Of a stretch of DNA of 64,000 bases, positions 12,701-24,700 are shown piece by piece. Numbering within the stretch: position 1 is the stretch's first letter; each line of letters begins with the position of its first letter. Under the pieces are notes generated by a model that was given only the letters and a program-made list of their open reading frames with translations, was not told the origin of the DNA and did no database searches. A program made the position numbers and the translations under genes. Source of the DNA: Aptenodytes patagonicus (taxonomy: Eukaryota > Chordata > Aves > Sphenisciformes > Spheniscidae); assembly GCF_965638725.1 (NCBI RefSeq), contig NC_134950.1, positions 12,276,101 to 12,340,100 on the forward strand, given 5' to 3'.

Positions 12701-15700
12701 TTTACTGCATTCATATGTCCTGTGTAAGTACTAGTTAATCATTATAACACCCTCTGAAAGTAAGTGGCAATTTTCCTATTCTATCATCAAAAATAGATTA
12801 GCTGCATAACTTTTTCAAAATGCACAGTGGATTCAGAAATGAAATTCAGGAGTTCCCTGTCCTTAGCTATGTTTTCAGTCTTGCTACTGGCCTGTATGGT
12901 GTCAGAAGTCTATTCCATCCCAGATTGCTTCTACTTGCCTAGAAGCTTAATCTGTTTACTTGAAAGTACTTCTATTTTTCCATATAGCTGCTGATTTTAT
13001 GGTAATTTTTTTGTGAAGTTTTGCCCTGTGCTGTATGTACACTGAGCCAATTTCAGCTTAACTTATTTTTCTGGTGATACTGTTGGGACATATCTGTCTA
13101 ATGGAGCATACTGCAAAAGTGTCTGACCTAGTGCTGACCGAGTCTGGTGTATAGCATGTGTAGGGATAAGAGTTGTCCAAAAGCAGTGTAGTCATGATTT
13201 ATTAGGACCTAGGGTGCCAGATCCTGCAAGTGGTGGTTCAAAAAACTCTGTAAGCAACAATTCTGGTATGATAAGCTTTGATCTTATGGTAAAAATAAAA
13301 AATCAGAGCCAGAAATTCTTAAATTTGTAATCCCAACTGATACAGACTCCTTTGTTGGTTTATCTATTTACTTATGTCTTGTTTTGGGTGTTTGGGAGTT
13401 CTTAGTTTCTCCACCTGTAAGACAAAGAAAATGTTTCTGAATATCATTTCTTGCATGCAAATAAAGTTTCTTGAGTCATTGTCTAATGAAGTTAATATTG
13501 CTGCAAATAGAAGTATTTTACTCATTTCATGGTTTAAATACTTAGCATAGAAGATACTTGATAAAGAAAAAAATTAGGTTTTGATACCTAGTGTATTTAC
13601 TAGCTCCTGAGGACCATTGAGGTTTGTTACTGATTTTTGAAATTTTGTCATACATACATTAGTAATTGTCTTCTGATGTTCTCTGTCTAGATTCTTACTT
13701 ATATCTGAGTGTTTTCTTAAACATTGTTTGATGTTCAAAGAAGAACATGCTTGCTGACAGTACTTTTCTTCTTCAAAGTTTTTGATTACAGGTGGGAGTC
13801 TACAAGATAGTAAAGATGCATTGCAGCTGGCACAGACAAATGGTATTTTCACTTTGAACTTATGTTGTCAGTCAGAAATATAACCTTCTCCACTCTCAGA
13901 ATTAAGAGTTCAAAAGGACCTGCCCCTGGACGTGTTTACAGAATCTCGGATTAAAATGAGAAATTATGTTTCAGAATGGGATGAATGCATTGTGTATGAG
14001 TTTCTGTATGTTGCTCTTTAGATCCCTGGGTGTTGGAAGGCATCGGTCTTTCCTGTAATTTCTATTTCTAGGTAGAAATTTTATTTATTCCAGAAGTTTT
14101 CCTGTAATTTCTATCTAGAAATAGAAATTACTGGAAACTTCTGGAATAAAAATTTTGTTACAAGGCTCTCTTCTAGAAATAAGATGGAATGCTTATATGG
14201 TGTGGAATATATGTTTTTTGGTGGGGTTTTGTTTGGTTTTTTACTTACCAATCTATCATGAGCAGCTTGAACAAGAGAGGTATCTTTCTTTTTATGGTTC
14301 TCCTACCTTTCCCTTTCTTTCTGTGAAAAGGCAAATATCATTCCACTAATTACTTAAATATGTATTTGAACTAAAGCATATGTTGAAGTACTATTTACAG
14401 AACAGAACCGTAGAATAATTTAGGTTGGAACGATCCTGAGGAGGTAATCTGGTCCAACCCAATCCACCTCTCCACTTCCATCAAAGCAGGACTAGCTTTA
14501 ATAATTAGGTCAAGCTGCTCAGGGCCTTATATAGTCTTTCCCTCCCCCACCATGCTTTTACATTCTCCTTAAAGGCACTTAGCAGAAATGTTAGTTTTGG
14601 CACTAAGGTAATCTAGATTAGACACTCAGGTAAATCAAGCTAGATGTTGCTTACAAAATTCTGTAACAGCTAATGTAGAGGCACATGAGGGAAATCACAT
14701 GCTGTCTGCAAATCTTACAGCTGAGGATAACCTGATGCGTTTTGAACGAGATACATTTCTAGATGACCTCAAGAGGTCTCTTCCAGCCTCAACAATTGTA
14801 TGATTTGTTGAGGGCTGCTCCACCAGAATAATTCAGGTTTGAGTTGCTGTTTTGGAGTATACTAAATAACATGTACTAAAAAGAAACACATGCACACGCT
14901 CCCACTAGAGATAGTCTAAGATTTTTAAAGCAGAAAATATCAGTGTAATAAAATTATCAGCAAGATAAAGTTGTTCAAAGGGAGTTTTCTTTTAAAATTA
15001 TGAGCAATAAAAAAAGTCCAGATACAGATACTGTCTATACTTTATATAAATTTTCTTTTTTTTCTTTTTTCTAAAAACCTAATACTATCTTGCTTTAGAC
15101 ATGTTTTACAGTACAGTTGGCTGTCATCCTACCCGCTGTGGAGAATTTGAGCAGAGTAGCCCTGAGCAGTATTTATCTGAATTAAAAAATCTGATTGAAA
15201 AAAATAGGACAAAGGTAATAGCAGTTGGAGAATGTGGCTTAGGTAAGTGTTAATCTTAGTACTTCAACATTTTTTTCTTCTACACATATATTAAAAAATT
15301 CTAACGCACTAAGTGGGTTTTTTGTTCTTTCTATTTGTAGATTTTGATAGATTAGAATTTTGCCCAAAGGACATCCAACTCAAGTAAGAAGCTTTTGATG
15401 ACTATAAATTGACTTGTAGCAATTTACAGGAGTGTTTTCTATCTTGTGTTCTACCAGGTAATGTTTTGTCAGGTATAGACCTGCAATTTGCAGGGTTGGA
15501 TCTGGGTTTTTTGGCAGAAATGGGACTTTAAAGAAAGATGCCTACATTCAAGTAGTGCTATGTGCTAAATTTTGCTACCTGCCTGGTGTTGACTTAGCAT
15601 GTCTTTTTCTGTAAAATTGATCAGAATTTGTGGGTTTCTGGGTGTGACAGATGTCCATTCTTGCTAATACTCAAGAACTCTTAGAGATTCATGGGGAGAA

Positions 15701-18700
15701 TAACATAACTGTAGTGTGTGAAGAAGAATTAGGTTGAGTGAAAGGCACAGGGAAGGGAACAGAACTGTCAAAAAGGGTAAGTTGGCAGTGGAAAAAAAAT
15801 GAGCTTTTAAGGGAGGTGTTAGCTGGGAACAGATAATTGAGAGCTGATGAAAAAAGTTATCCCAGGAGCTGGAGAGATCCGTGTTTTGAAGTAATGTATG
15901 CAGCATAGATACTGAATGGAAAGAAGCTACCACAGCCGCTAAAATCAGCTTGCATTCTTGTAGTGAGAACTCCGTCTAGAGAGGGAAGTGACTGAAAGAT
16001 GTAAGTGATGAATTCAGATAAGATGAGTGATTAATGAATTGTGCCTGCATATTACTGTTCTCAGTAAATTAGTCACTGGGGGGCAGTGGTTAGTTGTGTT
16101 TTTTTCTAATTGCCACATCTTAGCAGTAGGTTGAATTTTCTTCATAATGCTACAGTCATACAGTAAAATATTCAGCAAAGTGGACAGAACTTTTTTCCTG
16201 GTATAATTCAGTGTACACAAAGTTCAGCAAAGCACACCTTGGAGCATAACCTGTTTCTTTTCTGTGGCAAACTAAAACACTGGTGGAGTATCATATTTTA
16301 AGATCCTTACTGCCTTGATGTTAATTGGGAGAAAAAAAAATAATAGCTGATTTTCCTTATCTGATGGACTGCAGCTGAAGACCTGTAGTGAAAATCTTCT
16401 AATCAAGTGCTCTGAAATTGGGTTGTGAGGAAAGAGGTGACAGGGTGGAACAGAAATCACTTTTAAAGTGGTAGGTGAGTCCTTTCTAACTAAGGTTGAT
16501 AATGACAGAAAGTCTTTATCTGAGCTATTTCAGTAAATCATATGAAATACATAAATCTAGTTTCTAAGAGTTCTACTGAGAGCCGTTGCTGGAAATTGCA
16601 GTTGGAAGGAGGTGATTGTTAAAAAAAAAAAAAAAAACAGAAAGCAAAAAATACAAGGAAGTGAAGAATCGTGGAATCATAGAACCCCCCCCTTGCAATG
16701 AGCAGGGACATTTTCAACTAGATCAGGTTGCTCAGAGCCCCCTCCAACCTGACCTTGAATGTTTCCAGGCATGGGGCATCCACCACCTCTCTGGGCAACC
16801 TGTGCCAGTGTTTCACCACCCTCAGCGTAAAAAATGTCTTCCTTATAGCTAGTCTAAATCTACCCCCCTTTAGTTTAAAGCCATTCCCCCTTGTCCTATC
16901 ACAACAGGCCCCACTAAAAAGTCTGTCCCCATCTTCCTTATAAGCCCCCTTTAAGTATTGAAAGGCTGCAATAAGGTCTTCCTGGAGCCTTCTCTTCTCC
17001 AGGCTCTCTCAGCCTTTCTTCATAGGAGAGGTGTTCCATCCCTCTGATCATTTTTGTGGCCGTCCTCTGGACCCACTCCAACAGGTCCATGTCTTTCCTA
17101 AAGAAATATTGAAAGCCTCAAGGACAGATGCCTGGAACCACTGTGTTTGTAAATTCCGTATTTTCTAAATGGACAGCTTTCCCTGCTCTTCATCCTTCAC
17201 GTGTTTGTGAAACATGGTCAGGGTTTGGGGTTGTTTTCATTTCTGCTAATTGAATGCTATGGAGTTGGATACAGTTTGGCTTTCATGACCTTTAACAGAC
17301 TGGATGGTGAATTCTTCAAATTAATATTCAGTGTGTGCTTGATAAATGAACTAAAAAAAAAAAAAAGGGAAGGCAAATGTGAAATGCATGGAGGCAGGTC
17401 ACCGGTTTTCAGCCGATCTGTAGTTCAGGTGTTGTAGCAGTCACTGGAATAGCTAGCAAGCAGCTGCAGTTACCCTGTAGAAGAGAAGTATGGTAGTTTC
17501 CCAGTGGGTAGTATCTGAGCATGACCTCTGTTTTCTTTAATGTTTAATCATTATTTTCTAGTTAGTTATGCTGTATTTTCTTCTGGATAATTTTCACCTG
17601 TAAAAAATGTTCAATTTTTTTTATCCTTTTTCTTGGATTGAAAAGCTAATAAAGATGAGAAGCTAATAAAGATGAAATTCCTTTGTTGAAGCAGCGCTAA
17701 GAACTTTTTTTTTGTCAGAATTTTTCTCCATTCTCATAACTTTTCCAACAGAAAATGGTGATTTGAATGGTAGTTAGATGGAGGTGCTGCCTTCATATTA
17801 TGGTGAAGGTCACATTATAAATGGACTGATAAATATATAGAAGTTTCACTTCTGCTGTCCTACTGGAAGAGGTTTGTGGGGCTTAGCAACACGGAAACAG
17901 GAGTTTTCTTAACCAAATTGGATGGGATGAACAGACTCACGTGCACTGTTATTCATACATTAATCCAGAATTGTTTGTCTGGGGATATTCTACCTCAGCA
18001 AGGCCTGTTTGCTTCAGCTCATTTAGTGTCTTGAGCCTAAGCCTGAAAATACCACAGTGTTTGAACTTTATGGTCAAAACTAAACCTGCAAACAACCATG
18101 CAGAAATATTTTCAAAATTCCTTATTGAAAAGCAACATAGAACCAGTGTATCTGGGATGACAGTCTGCTCAACCAGAGAAAAAGGTTGTTCCTTCAGCAC
18201 TGGAACTAGTAAGGTTTAGTTTCCCACTGATTTACTTCGTTACCGTTCTGATCACCGTATGTCTGGTTTCTTCATGCTTTTCCAGGGTTTCTCTTTCCTT
18301 TTTTGTTTTCCTTTTTTTATTTTTTCTATCCAAGAACTTCCCCATTCACCTCCCCTTTCTTTTTGACAGGGCAAGTAGCAGCATGTGTTGGGCTTCATTG
18401 TTGCTAGGAATGGAAGAAGCTTGAGTTGCCTTTCCATTTGTAGGGGCACTAAACTTTGTACTTTCAAGATCACTGCCCTTCTCAAGATTAGATTGAAATT
18501 GGCAGTAGGTTACTTAGGGGTCTTATTTGCAGCGCTGTCTCTAAAACCTCATTTCCTTATGAAACAAGTCTTCTGTTAAAAAAAACCCCACCAATAATCA
18601 AGCAATTGTAGCTATTTAACCACAAGAGCTATCATGAGTTGCAATTGAATTTATATTTAGTCAAACAAGCTAAACTAAGCACGGTATCTAGACTACGAAG

Positions 18701-21700
18701 AAGATTCAAAGTAGGTGTAATTTATTCTCCTCAGTTTTCATGTCAGTTTTTAACATTACAGCCGATTTCTGTTCCACCTGTTTTATCTCGAAGATCTGTA
18801 CTGATAAACAGGGAAGGTAACTTTTATCAGAGAAATATCAACCTGTAATATACAGTGAAAACTGCACAAAATGAAATGACTAGTTGCATTGTCTTTTTTT
18901 TAGGAAAATGTAAATCAAACTAATGGTTTGCTGCCACTTTTCTCCTGATTGGTATGTGAATCATACACAGCAGTATGTGGACACTTGAGTTTGCCTTTGA
19001 AATGTTTCTGATATCTGATGATGGGAATGCCCCAGTGCCCTGGACTGCTTTTAACAGCAACACCTGAAAAAATGCAATATGTGCATACAGTCCCAGCCTA
19101 TCGGGACAGGCCCTGTTGTCTTTCTTGCCTTGTCCCAATAACGTCATCTTACAAATTATGTATGGATACTGAGTCACCTATGGACTGTTGGCCCTCTGCC
19201 ATGCATAAGTTCCTCTACTGTGTTTCTGGAGCATTGGTAACTTGCATGCCTGGGTGTAGTGTGGCAGACAGAAATGGTAAATGACAATGCTCTGGGATCA
19301 GGACTAGCTGCAAATGACAAGTGACAGGTTAGTTCAGTGCTAATTAGTTTCCTTTGGAAACTGTACTGGGGAAACTGGCTACCTAGTTACCTTCCCACTG
19401 CCCACATTTTGATGTCTCTTCATAGGATGGCTGCCTCTCTGTCACCGTTCCTTCAAAGGGAATACTAGGACTAGAATGGAGGAGAGGGATAAAAAGGAGT
19501 GAAAAGGAAAGGATGCAGGCGCACAAAGGAGAGGAGGGGAAACAGGAAGACTTGGAAAGAGTGAAGACAATAGGCAGAATGAGGCAGAAGTAAGATGCCT
19601 AATATTGGTACTTGTTCTACCCCAAGAGAGGAAAGGTTGCTTCATGGAAGAGCAAACAAAAAGTCTGGATTTGTTACTTTACAGGCCAGCCAGCTCTGAT
19701 GCAGTTTTGGCCATTTGAGGCTACAGAAGGCTGCACAGTGCTCCCTCACTCACCCTCACTGCATTTACAAGTGCTTCTTGAAATAGTGGCCTCTGTGTGA
19801 TCCACACTCCCCCTTCCTGACATTTCAAAACTTTGTGGAGAGAACAGTCAGTTCCTCTTTCATTAAAAATAAATAACTTAAAACCGAACTCCAACACCTG
19901 CGCTACACAAGAGTACATGCTTAGCATATATATGTGTGCATTCGTCAGTATTGATGCTTTTGGCCACTTCTTATCTGTCTTCCAGCACAGATCACTACTG
20001 TATGAATATACCATGGGAAAGAGTTCCTTTTAAATACTTGCACAAATAAGAGCTTTTGCATGGCAAATCCATTAATTCTGTCTTTAGTTCTGGAGGACTA
20101 AAACGTACAAACGCTGGAAAAAACTCTTCTACTGTTTGCTCTTAAGCTGAGTTTCTGTTTAAAAGTGATTTTTATTTCACAGGTATTTTGAAAAACAATT
20201 TGACCTGTCAGAACAGACACAACTGCCTATGTTTCTTCACTGTAGAAACTCACATGCTGAATTTTTAGGTGGGTTTTGTTTGAGAATTTCATACTCGGCA
20301 AATTCTGAGTATGAAAAATCTGGAAACCTGAATCTTTCACCTTTGTCTGTTATAAAGCTGTCTTACATTTTTATTTATTTCATTTCATAGACATAATGAG
20401 AAGAAACCGAGATAGATTTGTAGGAGGGGTGGTAAGTATGGACTTCAGTGTAGCATTCATTTTTACACGTATGTGTGTGAATATCGTTGCTTAATATGCA
20501 ACTTGTTGTTTGTCATGGAATCTGGGTAGGCTTCCTGTTACATGATTTAAGTTATTATTAATTAGTAAGTGTTTTCCAGTCCCTTCTAGTATTTTTATTT
20601 TCGTTACTTATTCAACATTTTTTTTTGCAAGGTAAGAAGATAGGCTGAGAAAAACTCTCATGTCAGCTGCAGGGTTTTTTCTTGGCCTGTCAGAAGGACA
20701 GTTTAAGCACCTTAAAATTGACATTGGCCTTTTCCCAGTTCTTCAGTGTCTGTAACTGCAGTGCATTCAGACCACAGATAATTTAGATGCGTGTTCCCAG
20801 TGGAAGCCGTAACCTCAAACATTTGCTTCTGACGTTAGACATCATTTTCAAATTAGACCCAGATGTAACTTTTGATTGCTTTATGTCTTTAGATATTCAG
20901 ATCATGTATTTTAATTCAAAAGCATAACAGGAAATACTTTGGATGGAATGATTAAGAAAGTCCAGCAACACTCTTTCAGGTTTCCATTATGCCAGGGTTT
21001 TCCAAAAGTAATAAATCCTTGGATTATTCTATCCTACTAACATCAGACCACACCTCCTACAATAATATCTCAGTCCCCAGGTTTCCCCTTTGTTGCTGCA
21101 AGCACCTTCCCCTAGCTCAGTACTTTGCATGTTGTGCTCTTACGTAGTACTGTACAGTCTCTCCTTCCTTCCTTTCTCTTTTCTGCCAAACCAGTAACTA
21201 GTAGAGAAATGATGAGTGGGCACCCTCTGCAACTGACTGTGCCCCTCGCAGCATGGGGAAGCAGACAGTGTCTTTACTCCATTCGGGCTGAGAAGCTGCG
21301 GTTCCCAGATGCATTACGCTGTTTGCACCTTGTGACCTACCACTTGCCTCTTTAGTCCCTGGGATGACCAAATAGACTGTCTCTCTAGTTCCCGTGGACT
21401 AAAATCTGTGGAGAACATAACACTGCTCTTACTATGTCCCTGGCAGTGCCTCGCAGGGAATACTGAGGAAAGAAAGTAAAAATTCAGCGTGCGCAGGATT
21501 ACTTCCTGTGTATGGTCTCCCAGCTATCAGCTACAGGAAGTTCCTGGGCCAAAAGCAGTATCACTGGATAGGCCTTTTCTACACATATTTATCACTCATA
21601 AAACATGGTAACCACTTTCCTTGGCAGTATTCAAGTGACTTCAGCCTGAACTTTGCCCAAATCAGAATCAACTGAGCCACGTCCCATCTTTATGTTTGTA

Positions 21701-24700
21701 TTGATGTGTAATGCATACTATCAAAGGTATTTATGATGCAAATAAAAAATAATACATACTTTTAAATGATTGGAGTTTTAAATGAAGTACATATATTTGT
21801 ATATATGTGCGCATCTATATTTATGTATGTTCTAGGTACATTCTTTTGATGGCACGAAGGAAGAAGCAGCAGCTATATTAGATTTGGATCTTTATATTGG
21901 AATAAATGGCTGGTAAGCTCTTTACAAGAAATAAAACTATTTTAAAATGTCAGCTGTAGTGAACTCATTGCTTTCTTTTAAACAATGAGGTCAAGTTTTC
22001 AAAGCTCACTAGACTCTTAATCATCTGACAGATTTAGAATTGTACTCAGTCTACTAGCCATAAAAAGTTCTTAACTCACAGCTCGGCGAGTTAATCTAGT
22101 CTTAGGTCCATTCTACTACCCTCAGGTCAATCCTTGTTTGAAAATAAGTAAGGTTGTTGAACGTTGAAGCAGTCCTTCTGAGAAGTGTTTAAAAAATAGC
22201 GTAATTTTAAGCTGCTATGTCAAATCCAGGATGCAAATGTAACCTGAGCAGCCCTATCTACTGGTTATGCTGTCTGAATTCTCGGCAGTCATCTGGCCAA
22301 AAGCCAGCCAGCACCACTTTGTAAGTTGCATGGGCTGCTGAAGCCAGGCAAGTATGGGCAGTGCAGGCAGGGATTCTGCATGCTTACTGGGGTGAGACGG
22401 CTTCACTGAGTAACTCTCCAAATTTGCCGTTTTCTGCAAAGTTTGAATTTACGGGCAGCACTTTTAAAAATGAAGCAATTTTTATTCACTAACAAAATTA
22501 TTTAGGAAGCTGCCTTTGCTGCAAAACATTTCAACAGGCAAAGTAATTACTTTTATATACTTTTGTTTTTTTTAACCAAACTCTGATTTTCTAGTTCATT
22601 GAAAACAGAAGCCAACTTGGAAACACTGAAATCTATTCCTAGTGAACGATTAATGATAGAGACTGGTAAGATTTTATATCTTGGTCAGTTTGTGACTTAA
22701 ACACTATGAGGCAACGAGATACGCTTGTATAGCAATGATAAGGCAAAATCAAGACCTAAGGAGTTAGGAGTAGGAAAAGGACTGGCTGTTTCTCCACTTT
22801 TGGAAAGCAGTTTACAGGCTCCAGAAATACTCCTTTTCAGCCTTCTGCTGGAAGGAATAAGCTGCCACGTCGGTTCCTGACATTGCAGGGAAAGAGGAAA
22901 AGGACAAATTGACAAGCCCGGATTTTTAAATGTACCTAGGTACCAGAATCCTGCTTGAATATCTTTTAAAATCTGGCTTGCTGGAGATGTGCCAAACACA
23001 GGGCAGTGGCTGTGATCTTGCCACTGGTAGCAGTAACGGCATTTGGAAACAACAGCTCTTTAAATGCTGGTGGAAGAACGCTTGAATTCCCCTCTTGGCC
23101 TAATGAGCAGTGATTTTAACTGACTCACTAGGGATGCCTCTTTTTTTTTTTTTTTTGCATGTTCATTTCAATTATCAATAACTGGCAGTTATAAATACAG
23201 TATTTATTTTAATTTCTGAATCTGAGAAAGGAAAACCACAAACTGCCTAAATCCTTAATGTTATGTGCACATGAAGTGTAACAGACCTGTTGAAGTGTAC
23301 AGGAAGTTTCTGTGGAATACATGCAGTGTATCTAGCTAGCTACATCTCCAGCAAGCCAGATTTTAAAAGATATTCAAGCAGGATTCTGGTACCTAGGTAC
23401 ATATAAAAATCTGGGCTTGTCAATTTATCATGTTGGAGGAAATAAGTGTTATGTACTATTCTTGCTGATTTTTTAAAATGTAAAATCTTGAAGGTAACAG
23501 TATAAAAATCCAAAGATCATGAAGATGTTAAATTGCCCAAATCTCTTAAATTTCATTTTGAATTGGAAGTCACTGCTAGAAAGAGATTGCAAGAACTTCT
23601 GTCTGTGGAAGTAGTTGATTAAACTATCTCATGCTATTCTCAAACAATTGCATACTCTTCTTTTTTTTTCAAATGAAACTAGATGCGCCTTGGTGTGGAG
23701 TGAAAAATACTCATGCTGGATCGAAATATATTAAAACTACATTTCCTACAAAAAAGAAATGGGAAATAGGGCACTGCTTGAAGGACAGAAATGAACCCTG
23801 CCATATAATGTAAGTGTACTACTGTAGTATTATTTTAAATCCTTCAACTCTCACGGGGGAAAAAAATCAGTTCACTGGAAATGTAGTATATAGAAATGAA
23901 TTCTAAATTTATTGAAACTTGTGCAAGGTATTGCTTTATAGGCTGTGGAAAAATTGAGAGTCTTAATTTTCCCATTTCAGTAACTCTGGATGTAAAAAGC
24001 TCCCTGAAAATGAAACCAGTACTGTTTTTATCTTTTCACTGGATATGTTGGAGAAGGGGTTAAACCCTGTAAAGCAAACCTGACTTGAATAAATTTCACT
24101 CAGTTGTTGTTCCAGTTACTGTTAAAACTGGTAACAGCACTGGAGCTGCGCAGTCCTCCACAGAGGGGGCAGTACTAGGACACTGAGTAGGGCCTGTGCC
24201 TGTGTTCCTATCACAGCGCCTGTGACATGAGCTGCCGTAACATGAATTTGGTTAGAGTCATTCCTTCATTCTCCTACTGTGCCGAAAAAATACTAAGTTT
24301 CACAGGACGCTGTGTCCTATGAAGTTTAGATACGAAGAACAGCAGTCAACATAGAGAATAGTGAAAGAAAACTCCAGGGGCTTAGGGACAGTTAGAAAGT
24401 ACAGAAACTGTTTTCTGCCACCTTTTCATGTGCTTCCTCGCAGAGGTGTGAAAAGCAGGAAAATGTATCATTGTTTTGGTGAAAATGTTTAGTTATCTCC
24501 ATTAAACAGCACTGATAGATGCTTAATTTTCACAACTGTTACTGAAGTCTGGTCGGTGAGTTATGCCAATCTTGTCAGTCATCTTATCGTTATCAACTCC
24601 CTGAAAAGAAGAAGGAATTCAGGAAGGTTTCTTCTTGCGCTGTAGTACATGAATGAATTTTCAGCAAATAAAGCTCACAGCTGTACCTGTCCAGGTGCAA

